A stretch of DNA of 64,000 nt from Aricia agestis (lineage: Eukaryota > Arthropoda > Insecta > Lepidoptera > Lycaenidae): assembly GCF_905147365.1 (NCBI RefSeq), contig NC_056428.1:24954001-25018000 (forward strand). The letters are read 5' to 3'. The notes under the pieces are model-generated. The model had not been told where the DNA came from, searched no databases, and saw nothing but the letters and a program-made list of their open reading frames with translations. The position numbers and the translations under genes were made by a program. This document shows, one piece after another, positions 21,777 to 33,358 of this stretch. Position 1 is the first letter of the stretch, and each line of letters opens with the position of its first letter.

Positions 21777-22362
21777 CTGTTTTTAATAAAATAAATTAAT
21801 ATTAAGTGAAGTAGTAAGGATGAGCTAAATAATAAATAATATTTTCATAAAAATACCATACCAAAAGTACCATTAAGAACGCAAATGATCGTTGATAAGG
21901 TCATAATACGGACATGTAAAAATGTTTGTTGTTCAAATAAGGATGATAATTTAAATGAAAAATGTTTAAATCAGAGTTGTGTGAATTAAGTCGTCGTATG
22001 TATTGTCTTTAAACACAGGTAAGCAAGAGATATTGTTTTATTATATTTTATTAGGAAATATCTAAAACTTCGTAGAACAATGTCGGTTCCATACGTACGT
22101 CGCATTGTATTATGCAGAACCGACATTGTTCTACGGAAATAAAATATGTTTAATTTAATTGGTAAAGGATTATTTCCATACTTTGCTTTTTTATCACATG
22201 TTTTTATATACTTAAATTATTAATTTCCTAAATTTGATTTTTTGATGCCGTATTATAAAATTCTGCGTTGTTCTTCCAAAATGTATAAGTCGCTTGTGGA
22301 CTAACGACATTGTACTCCGGAGTATGATTACAATTTTATCTTAAATATTTTCGTGATTTATA
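21777..22362. other. AT-rich gap with one hairpin
   Basis: Only the 22071 hairpin is recognisable. Confidence 0.4.
22071..22135. repeat. 19-bp-arm hairpin with 27-base loop
   Basis: 'cgtagaacaatgtcggttc' is exactly complementary to 'gaaccgacattgttctacg'. The loop itself is semi-palindromic around 'acgtacgt'. Confidence 0.8.
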
Positions 22363-22631
22363 AGTGCTTGTGATGAAAAACCTGAGTCCCTATTACCACC
22401 AGAAGCCGAAGAAATAATCAGGGAACTACACGATGTAGCGGGAGATGTTCTTAGTTCGCCATTAATTTTTCTTGAAGATGTTAATACCAGCATTGAAGCC
22501 TCCCCACCTGTCATTGTAGAGGAATTTTAAAACCTACTTAAAGACGATATTATTGTTGGTACGCCCCAATCACCACTGAGAATTCCTTCACCTATGCCTT
22601 CTCCTATTTATAATTCATATCATTACTAATC
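22363..22631 (+). pseudogene. Coding-like fragment, acidic then Ser/Pro-rich, one stop
   Basis: In the frame with GAT at 22372 the translation is protein-like: an acidic helix-like start (SACDEKPESLLPPEAEEIIR), then 'ELHDVAGDVLSSPL', then 'EASPPVIVEEF', a stop at 22528-22530, then 'NLLKDDIIVGTPQSPLRIPS' in the same frame. 'tttataag' at its start could be a splice acceptor. The regular acidic/Pro-rich composition is unlike the AT-rich surroundings. Family not recognised; it may be an exon of a decayed transposon or host gene. There is no initiator ATG in frame. Confidence 0.4.
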
Positions 22632-22636
22632 AGTAA

Positions 22637-22770
22637 TCATACTAATGTTATAAAGGAGATCTATATTGTTTGTTACTTCTTCACCCTTAAAAGTTAACCG
22701 GCTGGAGTGATTTCAGCAAAATCTAGTCTAAAGTATCTAAAGTCAAAACAACATTTGCCGGGACAGCTAG
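22637..22770 (+). mobile_element. Short Helitron-like element, 'gccgggacag' 3' end
   Basis: A|TC start ('TCATACTAATGTTATAAAGG') and a 3' end 'tttgccgggacag' CTAG followed by T. The same 3' end occurs at about 38348-38373 and, altered, at 27396-27421. Confidence 0.65.
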
Positions 22771-23541
22771 TTAATTATAATATCTTAAAACAATTTTATA
22801 AAATTCGTTTCACTGTAATTTTTTTATTGTACTTATTGTTTTTTTACGACTTGTTATTTGTGATTAATTAAAAAACAAAAAAAATGCCTTAGCTATTTCT
22901 AAAACAACAACATTTACGTAATCGTAAATAATTAAATATATATTTTTGCTGTCGCCTAATGGCGACATTCGATTCTTCGTGTTATTTTGATAATTAAGGA
23001 TAATTTTTGTATCAATTGAATAAAATAGTCACAAACTATCTAGACTATCCTATGATTTTTTATACATAAAAATCGTTTATTTATCAAAAAAAGAAAAATA
23101 AGTATATTATTTTACACAGTGCCGTAACTAGGTACTACGGAAACCACGCAGGGCTAATATTATCTGGGTTTCAGCGAGTCCCTATTACATAATAGATAGA
23201 TATTAGTAAATTAGTATATTTTGCAGTCGAATATAATATGAACTATCGATAGGATTCCTCGAGTGTGCTAATAAATATGTGTAAGATTAAAATAAACATC
23301 TAGCATTCAAGTAATATTTTTCCCTGGGCAATCGATTAGAAGTAAGAACGATAAGAAAAACGGTTGTTAAGTATACACGGTGATAACGCTTATCAGGTGA
23401 GTGTTTGTGGGGCATGAACCCTAGTGGAACTCGACCGTAACTCGAAAGTGAATTGAAAGCGACAATTTCAATTTTTGTTCTTAGTAGTGGTATGTGAGAT
23501 GAGTACCTGAGCTTCTAAAATCTAAGCATAATGATAATTTA
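22771..23541. other. AT-rich sequence, nothing recognised
   Basis: No ORF, RNA gene or bounded repeat supported. Confidence 0.4.
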
Positions 23542-23614
23542 CTAGATGACGCCAGTAACTCCTTTGCCCCAAAATTCATTTATCGCGCAGGAACCGTGCG
23601 TTTTTTAGGGTTCC
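23542..23614 (-). mobile_element. Helitron-like family 1, 3' fragment
   Basis: On the minus strand: CTAG preceded by 'actggcgtcat' and 'ataaatgaattttgggg'. The copy stops where the next repeat begins. Confidence 0.6.
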
Positions 23615-24242
23615 GTAGTCAACAAGGAACCCTTATAGTTTCGGTCTGACCGTCCGTCTGTCCGTCTGTCTGTCTGTCTGTCCGCGGTTTTGCTCAGATA
23701 CTAATGATACTATAGGACCTACAAAGTTATAATTTGGCATGAATGCACATAATATTAGTAATTCCGACAAAATCGTACATGAAATCTTAAACAAATATTT
23801 TTTGGAACGAAGTTCCTTATCGTGCGTTCGGCGTAAAGGAGGCTAGACAGAACGATATTTGACCTCGACACTTTTTATTAGTACCTGCATGGTAGGGGCA
23901 GAGGGCGTTGATAGTATTCCTGGGCGTCAATAGATGGCGTTATTTTAATAAGTTTTTTGAGTGTATAATATGACGTATACTTACAGGTTTTTTGAACATA
24001 AGAAATTACTTAGTTCCATTCGGGTGTCCATGGGCACCTCTTAAGTTTTTTTTTTTTTGGTAGCTGCCGTACACATCAAGCTGGGATTTTTTTTAAAATT
24101 AAATGCTGTATTAAAAGGAAAATTATCACGGCTAACTGCTAAGAAGCCTTCATAATTTATTGAGTAAAAGTCGATCAACTAAAAAAAATGTATTCGGCTT
24201 GAAGTAAATATAAAGGAACTTTTCGTTGAAATTCCTTTGAAA
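23615..24242 (-). repeat. 'gggttccgta' dispersed repeat, 'gggccacgcgc' subtype, interrupted
   Basis: The minus-strand copy corresponds to 2995-3692: 'agggttccgtagtcaacaag', then GTCT repeats, then 'gtacatgaaatcttaaac'. After an insertion it continues at 'gtacacatcaagctggga' to 'aacttttcgttgaaattcc'. The 5' terminal part ('ggccaagtgcg') is lost. Confidence 0.65.
23812..24058. mobile_element. Insertion inside the preceding repeat
   Basis: Comparison with 3480-3500 shows that 'aaatatttttt' and 'ggtagctgccgtacaca' should be adjacent; about 245 bp starting 'ggaacgaagttccttatcg' lies between them and ends in a T run. A T run at one side is compatible with a minus-strand retroposon poly(A) tail. 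Family not recognised. Confidence 0.45.
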
Positions 24243-24802
24243 GTAAGTTATGTTTTCTTTGTGCGCATGAGTCCGGTCAGGGTTCTTTAGGTTGGCCTGC
24301 GATTAGTGCAGATTCGATCGGCCTCCTTGGTAGGGTCCTACTTCAATTTTGTAAAAGGACTTTGGAAAACTTTGGAAGTCATTTAAAAACTAAAGCAATA
24401 AAAATTTCTATAAAGTACATTTATATCAGCTGATAATTCTTCCTGGGTGATGATTAAAAAATATCCCAACATTCGCATACATTAGACTGGCACGTAGGCA
24501 AGCGGCGGAAGGATGCGCAAGTTGTGACCAGAATACTATTACCGACCATCGCGCGTCGTGACTTCCTTACTCGATCGTACTGATCTCAAAATGAAACAAC
24601 AGTTATTAATAGGCGTATGCATATTTAAAAAAAAAACTCCACAGCCGAACATATAACCTCCTCCTTTTTGGAAGTCGGTTAAAAAGGTATTCTTCTCTTG
24701 GGATAAATGTAATTCTTTTGCTACTAGCTAGGCATCAGCCAGAACAGACAGATCACGAATTACATTGAAATGACATAATCCGACCTAGTGTCGTAGATCC
24801 GT
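24243..24802. other. Gene-free gap with one repeat tail
   Basis: A 'cctccttt...ggaagtcggttaaaaa' tail lies at 24640-24686; otherwise nothing recognised. Confidence 0.45.
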
Positions 24803-24939
24803 CTTACTAATAAACGTTGTATAAGCTTTGAATAGTTATACAGTGTTTTGTTCCTGTCATACAAGTAACATTTTATATTGGATTGAAGAAGACAAAACAC
24901 TGTATAACTATTCAAACCTTTGCAGCGTTTATTAGTAAG
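24803..24939. mobile_element. Foldback element with about 50-bp arms
   Basis: The outer arm 'cttactaataaacgttgtat' pairs with the right end, and inner 'gaatagttatacagtgtttt' is exactly complementary to 'aaaacactgtataactattc'. MITE-like; no clear duplication. Confidence 0.7.
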
Positions 24940-25667
24940 GGGGATTATATATAACTTTAATTATTTCAATGTGGCAGCCTCTAGTGTCTACAGTACAAGT
25001 ACCAATGGTAGGTATAATATTATCTAATATATTATAAATAGTACTATCAAATGCCAAATATTCAAGGAGCATCAAAAATATTACGCATTCATCACAATGG
25101 AAATTTAATAAGAATTTATGCGACGTACATCTTAACAGTGTCATATAATTTATATGACATAATATTAACTAACGATGAAATGACGTTTTGGACAATTCTA
25201 ACACGCAAATTTGAACTTTACCCCTATTATCACTTGGCTTAGCTTCCCTTGAATGTATCGCGAAATATCTGAACTTCCGAAGAGCCATATCATTTAAACA
25301 TGTATAAAATATATCCTCAAGGGCTATAACACGTATTATGTAAAGGAACAAAGGGCAATGACCTCTAAGGCTCTTATGCTAATAGAGGGTGAGTTTTTGT
25401 GCGTTTTTGAAGACATAAACGGTATAAATTGAGAACTGAAAAGAAAAAAAACGGAAAATATATTAATTTATTAGTATTCGTTGTCTTTTCGTTGTAACTT
25501 GTAGTACTTTGTAGCTTCGGTAAACAAGCAACAACGCATTGTATGCCATTTTGCTGTTGCGGGGACAACACAATACTAGTCGGCGACAACGCAACGTCTC
25601 GCATATTTATTGTACCGAAGCAACGCATCAATGAGGTAGGTATACACTATACAACCTTTTTGCTTAC
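24940..25667. other. No gene recognised
   Basis: Frames at 24932-25631 on both strands lack motifs. A GC-richer piece near 25500-25630 contains 'ttgttgtcgtt'-like units. Confidence 0.4.
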
Positions 25668-25880
25668 AATTTTTCATGAAGCAGATAAGCCCGAATTTTT
25701 CAGCAGATTGGTCTGATTATAATAAACTACAAAGTATTCCTAAGAACTCTCACGAAAAAAATGTAGATAAAATTAATAATGGATGGATCTAAATCCATCC
25801 ATTTCAATAATACGATGCCACGGACAGACAGATACGTAAAACCTAATTATGCCCCTCTTTTATCGACTGGGGTTAATGAA
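25668..25880 (+). repeat. Diverged copy of the 12-302 / 63170 repeat
   Basis: 'tttttcatgaagcagataag', 'acgatgccacggacagacag' and 'tatgcccctcttttatcgac' keep the order of the two good copies. Many substitutions and gaps indicate an old insertion. Confidence 0.6.
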
Positions 25881-26736
25881 ATAGTATTAGTGTAATGCGT
25901 TTAAAAACGTTGGAGCGACGCAGCTACAGCGTTGCTGCGACGACTCGACGCAAAGTAACTGAGCAATGTGGCTTCACTCTTACTTCTAAATAATTGTCCT
26001 TGTAACATTTAAACGAATCTATTGTTCTGAGTTACGTAGGTAGTGACATAAACAGTAAAAGACCGATGCGCTATTGTATAACAATCAAAATATTATTATG
26101 ATCAACATCATCTTATTATCATTACAGAAAGATCCAAGTACCCTATAATCTAACTACAAATTAGAATGTCTAAGTCTAGTTATAGGAGTAGACCAATATT
26201 TCTAGTTATTGGGAAAGACACGTAATTTTTTCTGCATACACTATCCTAGGAATTACTTAAACATATAATATGTAGTATACAATGTCGGAATACCAAAATA
26301 TTTCATTATAATCGGTACAATGTGTTTGGGTCTAGTTTGGGTGCAAATAGGTAGCAGACAGACACTAGGTGTTGTTATTAAATTATCATTAAATTAATAT
26401 TAACTTAGAAATTATTGAAGTTAGGTAATGTATATTATTTTCTGAATAAGGGCAAAAATTACATATTATAACTATGAAGTTCTAACAGTCTTGTTTTGCT
26501 TGACTAGATTGTTTCATCGTACAAATTAATTACATTCACAATAATTTATAGACTAATGGATATGAAACATTAGCAATCTAGAACAGCAATATGGGCCAGA
26601 CTCTTAATTGAATGCCGCTAGAAAAATAATTAATTAAACTGAATTCTAGCCTCTAGATAAAGTATATACTTTAAACTACTAAATGTACCTACTAAGTATT
26701 ATTAGAGAAATTACTCAGTTGACGGAACCCAGCTCA
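25881..26736. other. AT-rich sequence, nothing recognised
   Basis: No supported feature. Confidence 0.4.
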
Positions 26737-26784
26737 GAATAATGTAGTCATCACTCAGGATCATGAGTGATGACTACATTATTC
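26737..26784. repeat. Perfect 21-bp-arm hairpin
   Basis: 'gaataatgtagtcatcactc' starts the left arm; the right arm is its exact complement around a 6-base loop. It directly adjoins a 'ctgcccataaaacaatttttctgat' fragment of the 431-793 MITE family. Confidence 0.8.
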
Positions 26785-26840
26785 GGCCAAATGACGTATG
26801 TCCACTATCTGCCCATAAAACAATTTTTCTGATGGTACCA
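26785..26840. repeat. One end of the 431-793 MITE family
   Basis: 'atctgcccataaaacaattt' then 'ttctgatggtacc' matches the right end of 431-793 and 38710-39404. The matching left end is absent. Confidence 0.55.
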
Positions 26841-27138
26841 ACTCCCTATTGTTTAATAAATTATTATTATTATTTGTAAAATAACAGAGCTAGGTCCAGA
26901 AAAACTAGCAAAGCTCAATTATATTAAAGCTACCAACCATGAAATAGGTAAATTTTGTCATGTCAAGAATGCAATGTATTTTGAATAGTTTGAAATATTT
27001 ATCATGCAGTCATTAATTTTAATTGAGTCCAGCCCACTTTGTGTGGGTTTTCGGTGGGTGCAATGAAGGATAGTTTCTAATTCAGGAATGTTCCTTTCGA
27101 CGTGGAAGCGTAGCACAATTAAAAATCTAAATAGGTAT
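26841..27138. other. No gene recognised
   Basis: AT-rich filler. Confidence 0.35.
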
Positions 27139-27421
27139 TAAACATTTTAGTGTAAATGTTTGCTGTCAAACTCTTCCGAAACGACTGGACCAGTTGTGTT
27201 GGAACTTTGTGTGCATATCCTGTAGACTGTAGAGTGCAGCAGAGGATACGGGCGTAGCATACCAAACAGAGCACAACCCTGGATCGCGCTTTTTCTGAAA
27301 GCTATAGTGGTCATTGCAAATGTGTGCAATGACAATACTCCTCGCTCAGTCGGAAGATCTTCCTTCCACAGCTCTCAAGCCTATTCCCACATACGACAAA
27401 ACAACATTTGCCGGGTTAGTA
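27139..27421 (+). repeat. Helitron-like or LINE-like degenerate repeat
   Basis: 'gctgtcaaactcttccgaaa' and 'cgactggaccagttgtgttg' are typical of interior non-autonomous repeats, and 'acaacatttgccggg' near 27400 matches the 3' end at 22760. The CTAG itself is lost ('gttagtat'). Confidence 0.45.
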
Positions 27422-27902
27422 TAAAAATTCTCCAGTCTATCTAGCGGTCACATGCTCTAATGACCTGTCAACCTTTCGCTGGCTGCGACACATATCGTCG
27501 AATAAAACTGACCGGGATTTCAATCTGTGGATGTCCTCACAGTGACAATATTGATCCTTGTTATTTGACGATCTGTCGGTTTTACAGCGTCCTGTGTACC
27601 ATCATGAAGCTGCCTTCTAAAAGGAAGGTAAATGGTATTATTTTGGTCAAATACCACCACAAAACTTAGAATTACAAGTACACGATACAATAATTATTAT
27701 TGTTGCACTTAGAGTGCCAGCAGGATTGATAACGACAGTAGAGATATTGCGGGAGATTCGGTAGCATCATCTTCCTTCGTCTTGCCAATTTTCGATCACA
27801 TCACGATTCCTGAGTCGTGACGCGAGTTTAACATTTTTACCCATCCCCAAAAAGTGTACTTAAATGTTAAAGAAATTTTCACTTTAAAAATCGTTTACTT
27901 AA
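27422..27902. other. No gene recognised
   Basis: The 27460-27669 frame lacks a known domain and is not supported. Confidence 0.35.
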
Positions 27903-28101
27903 TCTTATCTTATATCTTTAAACGAGCAATTCTTATATATATATAATTGGAATCTCGGAATCGGCTCCAACGATTTTCATGAAATTTAGTATATAGGAGG
28001 TATCGGGGGCGATAAATCGATTTAGCTAGGAATAATTTTTAGAAAATATCATTTTGTTCGTGTGTTATCGAATACCGAGCGAAGCTCGGTCAAATAGCTA
28101 G
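27903..28101 (+). mobile_element. Helitron-like element, family 3, full-length 199 bp
   Basis: A|TC start ('TCTTATCTTATATCTTTAAA'); the 3' hairpin ACCGAGC-GAA-GCTCGGT, then 'caaatag'-type spacing and CTAG followed by T. A perfect 7-bp stem and correct flanks make this a textbook non-autonomous Helitron. A diverged, internally expanded copy is at 61733-62052. Confidence 0.8.
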
Positions 28102-28524
28102 TATGGTTTAAAAGCCCTAGCCAGTAGCCAAGTAAGTACTCGGGATTTTAAGGATTTTTTAGACGCGTACAGCGTGCTTAGTTCCATGATATTACGAGTA
28201 TGATGAAATTGAAACTCTAATGTATTTCAGCTCTACCTGCGTTAATGCAGTTTATTACCTTCATTATCGCTGTATGCGGTAATTTATAGGGTTCCGTTAA
28301 TTACATCAACGCCGATAAATCCGCGCCATTGTTGACAAATAATTTCTATTTTCCACGCGACGTGACGCGATGTGATGTTTCATAACACAATGAAAGGATA
28401 TACCGGGATATTGCAGGAGAATTTTCAATTAATATTCATACTTAATCCGACAAAGTAAATATGCTTTTTAAAGCTTGCTATTAAACCCCCGTCGGATATA
28501 TAAACTACAAAGCTCTAAGTTATA
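28102..28524. other. No gene recognised
   Basis: No supported feature. Confidence 0.35.
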
Positions 28525-28726
28525 GGTCTACCAGAATCTAATAGCAAATTTTGTCAGCAGATTTTCAAAAAAACATCCTTGATCATTGGATAAATTTATT
28601 TATTTGCATGTTTCACACACAGAATCAGTCGCTATAAGGAAAAAGAAGGATCAAAATGTTTTATTCCAATTACCCCGGTGTTGTCAATTTATTTTCTCAC
28701 TTTTTGCGATGAGATTCTGGTATACC
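28525..28726. mobile_element. Tc1/mariner-like MITE, second copy of the 2741 family
   Basis: 'ggtctaccagaatctaatag' left, 'gatgagattctggtatacc' right, TATA on both sides. Interior shared with 2741-2946. The 28586-28843 frame is a repeat artefact. Confidence 0.7.
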
Positions 28727-29465
28727 TATATTTTTAAAGTTTTACCCGAAAGTGCCTTCTCTTGCGCCCGATCCTGTATGTCAGACCCGCCTAGGCTGCT
28801 ACAGCAAAGGCTTTCTAAAAAAGACCCTGTTAAGACTTTTTAAAGAGAAAGAAGAAGAATTTGAGACCTTTAACCACAGATTAAAGAATTAGAGAAGTAC
28901 AGTTACAGCCGAACATAGAATCTCCTCCTTTTTGGAAAACGCTTAAAAATAAAACATGTAGAAAAAATATGGTAAATGGTCAATTGCCAACACCTAGCCT
29001 CGCAATTATACTCTTTTGATGCTAGCGCAAAATTACCACGCGGCCAAAGCCCAGTTAAACAGTTACTAGTTGTGGCTGGTTTGGCAGCGCTCTGCTACTT
29101 CAGATTAATTGTAAAAATGCCTATCGACCTTCCAGTAATTGCGACCAATTAGTTGACATACTTCTGTCGCAATCCGATCACAGATATTTCGTGTAAGAAA
29201 TATATTATGTTTTCTGTGTCTACTAGCCAGGGAAGTGGAATTACTAGTAAATAATAATAAATAAGTTTATTTCTCCCACAACAAGTACACAGAATAAAGA
29301 ATACAAAATCAATTAAATCAGTTAACCAGTTTGTGGCCATATTGGTCCTTGGGAAAACTTAGTTTGCGGTGTTGCATTTTCTTTGGGATGCGTAAAAAAG
29401 TTAAACTCGCGTTATGTGACGTCTCCTGACATAATAATACAAAATTCGTAAGGCGTCTGCCTTAA
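28727..29465. other. Gene-free gap with one repeat tail
   Basis: A 'cctccttt...ggaaaacgcttaaaaat' tail (28903-28947) is a diverged copy of the tail at 6513. The 29149-29340 frame is not supported. Confidence 0.45.
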
Positions 29466-29974
29466 GGACGCTATCACATTTTTTCACAAATATCCGCGAC
29501 TTTCAGGTACCATTTTAAAGAATAAGGAGTCACACTGCAAGGATATTTTGGCTTCAAATGAAAGATAATATATTCATCTCCACGTCTATACCATAAAAAA
29601 TATAGCCGCATACAAAATACGTTTTAACCATCACAATAATCGCAAAAGATTAAAAAATGGGGTTTGATTAGATACCAATATAGCTTAAAATACACTGAAC
29701 TAAGGAAAATGAATATACAAAAAAATGTTTGCTTATTTAGTCCCCTATACGAATAGCTAAATATTTTATATAAAAATAAATAACATTTCCATTTATAAGT
29801 AAAATAGGAAACGCTCTCAAATTTCTTTGTACATTTTCGCCCTATCAGGAAAGCGGCGAGCGTCGTAACCGCCACTGTACAAGGCGCGCTGATATTGAAT
29901 GTTATTTTAATGTCCTTAACGTCGATATTCGTACTGACCTGCAAATTTTTGTCGTAATTTTTGTGATAGCGTCC
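29466..29974. mobile_element. TTAA-flanked TIR element, 509 bp
   Basis: Both ends lie next to TTAA (29462-29465 and 29975-29978). TIRs: 'ggacgctatcaca' left and the same in reverse complement right, plus inner partial pairing. TTAA insertion suggests a piggyBac-like MITE. The 106-codon minus frame (29624-29944) lies within it and has no transposase motif. A partner segment is at about 41505-41635. Confidence 0.65.
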
Positions 29975-29978
29975 TTAA

Positions 29979-30078
29979 GGTCCAGGCCACAACACTGCCT
30001 TGCAGCGTCGTATCGCAAAAACAACATCGCACAGAAATGTGAGCGCAAAATTTGTTCTAATAATATGTGGCCTGGTCT
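29979..30078. mobile_element. Small PIF/Harbinger-like MITE
   Basis: Ends 'aggtccaggccaca' and, reverse-complemented, 'agaccaggccaca', with TTA at each side. It abuts the TTAA of the preceding element. Confidence 0.55.
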
Positions 30079-30080
30079 TT

Positions 30081-30271
30081 AGGGCCAGACACAATACTGC
30101 GTTGCGGCGTCGCATCGTAAAAATCTACGACGTCGCAGAACGCATCGTGAAAATTTGCGATGCGTCAGCGACATTTCCGATAAAATTTTTGCGTTGTAAC
30201 AACGCATCGCAATTCTGTACAACGTTGTTTTTGCGATAGAACACCGCAACGCAGTGTTGAGGCCTGGCCCA
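30081..30271. mobile_element. PIF/Harbinger-like MITE related to its left neighbour
   Basis: Ends 'gggccagacacaatactgcg' and 'cgcagtgttgaggcctggccc'-type sequence (imperfect TIR), with internal 'gcgttgcggcgtcgcatcg' and its complement. Flanks TTA and ATA. Two related elements side by side suggest a preferred target. Confidence 0.6.
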
Positions 30272-31963
30272 TACCACTGCAGGATATCCCCTTTCTTTCT
30301 ACCGGGCGGCGAAAATATATGCCTTATTCTGCTGTTACGTTTTCCCCTAAAGATTATAGTGTGTAGTAGTATTACACGGCAATATAGTTTTAATAATAGG
30401 TTGTTATAAAACCATATGATAGAACAAGAGGGAAAATTTTCATATCGCGAAATAAACTCGATAAAACTACATATCAGAAGGCTTACGGGAGGAAATCTGA
30501 TATAGAGGCGAGCAGTTTGCTGTAAATTTGCGCTGAGATATTACGCTCGAAGCAATATTGCTGCAACAGTTTTGTACGTAACATGTTTTTAATTTCCTAA
30601 ATTAAAAGTGGTTACTTAATTTTGCTATATTGTTTGTCCAGGCGCTCGAATTTATTAAACATTTTGCTCAGGTACCTTTTTATATTTTAAACTAAATATT
30701 GCTTGCAACTTCTAAATACATTCTGTTTACATTCATTCTTCTAAATACTGCGATTTCTGAATTTAATCAATCCCATATCCGAACTTTGTGAGGGCTCACG
30801 TCGTTTTTCTGCGTGGTATAATCTTTAAGGCAGTTTTTTTATCTTTTTATTTTAATAGTACAACCAAACCTTGTCTGACCGATGATAATACATCTACATA
30901 TAAATAAAATTACTATGTCACAGCATAGGTTACAGCAAAATTAATCAATAGGTGTGATAGTTTTTCCGTAAAGTGTGCCACAAAAGAGATTAATGGTTAT
31001 TAGTAATTCAGCCACCCACCATGATTGCTCTATCAATTTTCAGACAATTTATATTCATTAGTAACTTAGGTGTGAGGTGTGCTCATTTCCGTTTTGTAAC
31101 TTTGACGCCCCAGGCTTTTATGCAAAGTTTCTGAGGTTTTTGACAGGAGTTTTTTATTCACTAAAGCTTTTGATTGACTACAGGTACATACTAGGATAGA
31201 TTTTTTAAAATAAATAAACACAATAACGGTGGCGCTGGAGACAAGTGGAAGATCCTGGGGGGCCTAGTTGCCCATGCTAACCGCATTAGGCTTACGAAAA
31301 GAAACCACCTACATGTTTGTATCTAACCTAACCTAACGTTACGTGTTTTAAACTCGTAGACCGGTAAAATAAACTGTATACATTTTCACCTACCTACCCG
31401 CCCTTATAAGCCTGGTATAAAAACCCTGATAAGTTTGTTTCGGAACTCTAAAAACCAGCCTAACTTTTCCAGAGTAGTGAGTACCACTACAACTGCGTTG
31501 TTTTAAAAAAATAAATCAGACAACAGCCTCGTCCGTAACAACTGTGAGTAACTTTGTATTAACTTTTCGGTGTAAGGTTTTCGTTCAGATCAACGCGGCC
31601 AGCGACCGCGACCGACAAAATTCAAATAAAATGCCATTAATAACTAGACTAGGTATCATGTTGCTCGACGCCACTACAAAGCAGCGGAGGCATGGGTCGG
31701 TAAACCAATTAAAATCGATAGTCATAAAGTGGTATTTTATTTGAATTTTTGTCGGCCGCAGTCTCTTGCAGCAAAGATCGCAAAGTCACCTTAACCTGAG
31801 TGGACAGATAGATTAGCACGGAGTGTTATAGAGTTAAGCCCAGTGTAGGATTAAGCTTGGTAAGTCCTCGCCAGACCATAGACTAAGTCGTGGCTTAGGA
31901 GTTTATTGGACCATCCATTGATTTGCTAGTGCCTGATGAGTCTTAGGACTTAGCACTTAGGAG
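30272..31963. other. AT-rich sequence, nothing bounded
   Basis: About 1.7 kb. 31600-31750 shows a pair of 'ttgtcgg' pieces around 'aaattcaaataaaat' in opposite orientation. The frames at 30000-30239 and 31544-31744 are not supported. Confidence 0.35.
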
Positions 31964-31966
31964 TAT

Positions 31967-33358
31967 CCCAGGTAGCACCAAATTGCTGAGTACAGGCTGT
32001 GAACACGTTTTTACGTAGCCAATGGGGCTATGAAAAATTGCAATATAAGCTGTTACTCAACCTCTACATGACCAAATTGGGCACATTTCATACAGCATTT
32101 TTTTTTAATCGACAAGTTTTCTTTAATAGATAGAGTGATTAAAGAGGAAGGTTTTTAAGTATAATAAAATTCATTAAATCGTGAAGAAACACTGTTATTT
32201 TTGAGGTTTCTAACCTGATGTCGTAAATAATTACATTTTTTCCGTTGCAAACGCAGGCTTAACTTTTTGACATTGCAAACGCAGGCTTAACCCTATTCGA
32301 TTTATCAAAATAATGTACCTACACAATGAAATTTAAAAAAAAAAGTATTGTACACAATGAAAAGGTCTACAGAAAACTTTGCGATGGTATAATGTATATG
32401 TCTATCTCTTATGGATATCCTACAACATTTTTGTCATTTACTTTTTAGTTTTTACTACCAATAATGGCTAATTTTCGAAGCGATTTTAACCAATACGGCA
32501 TTAATACTTATTCAATTTAATACTTTAAATACATTGTTGATTTAATATAGATATATATGGCCCTTTACAGCATAATATGGTCTAAATGAATATTTTCCAA
32601 GTTATTACAGATTTAAAAATTGGGGGACGTAGCTTTTGCGGCAGTACAGGCCATTAATGCGGGGCAGGGGTAGTAATGATTAAAAATCAAAACTACTGAA
32701 TCCATTCTAATCATTTTTTCAGTGAGTGACATAGGTTATATATTTTATACCTGTGCGAAGCCGGAGTGGGTCGCTAGTTACCGTATAATATAGGGTTTTG
32801 CTAAACGGAAGCGATGTAAGTCGCTTTGCTAAGAAATTGACCAGATAATTGGCATCAAATTAGTAAATTTCATAGCGACAAGCAATTTAACCGTATATTA
32901 GAGATCTATGAGCCAAAAAAATCAGCTAGAAGCTATATGAAAGCGATCTACTCGGTCTTTTTTTTACAATTTCCATGAAGCTGAGTAACAACTAGTTATA
33001 TCTTTTTTAAATACTTAAAGCTATTAACTCAGCATTTATATAGAAAACAGTCATAAAAGGTGAATTATATGGCGGTTAGCAAATTAGTGGCTATATTAAT
33101 AGCTTCTAATCGGCGAAAAGCCGTACAGATGCAATAAACTCGGCTAGAAGTTGCTGTATTAGGAGCTTTCATATGAAAGCTATATAAAAACTCTGTACAA
33201 ACGTATACAGAGCAATTGTACACAGCTTAAATGAAAATAAAATTGGCTATGTAATATGCCGCTATTTGGCTGTTTGTGTTGTAAATCACTGCTACACCAC
33301 TTTAATATGGCCAAAAGCGATGTAAGAAAAATCTTACATAGCCTTTGTGCTATCTGGG
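31967..33358. mobile_element. 1.39-kb TIR element with TAT duplication, class unknown
   Basis: TAT at 31964-31966 and 33359-33361. Left end 'cccaggtagcaccaaattgc'; right end, reverse-complemented, 'cccagatagcacaaaggcta'. The interior is AT-rich and repeatedly contains 'gctatatgaaagc' and 'gcgatgtaag'-like motifs. A 25-bp direct repeat ('ttgcaaacgcaggcttaac') lies at 32250-32290. No ORF. Superfamily not recognised. Confidence 0.55.

Noticed and set aside
29624..29944. 106-aa minus-strand protein
   Set aside because: It lies inside a TTAA-flanked element; hydrophobic AT-rich composition with no transposase motif. Partial similarity at 41.5 kb is to DNA repeat, not shown to be protein.
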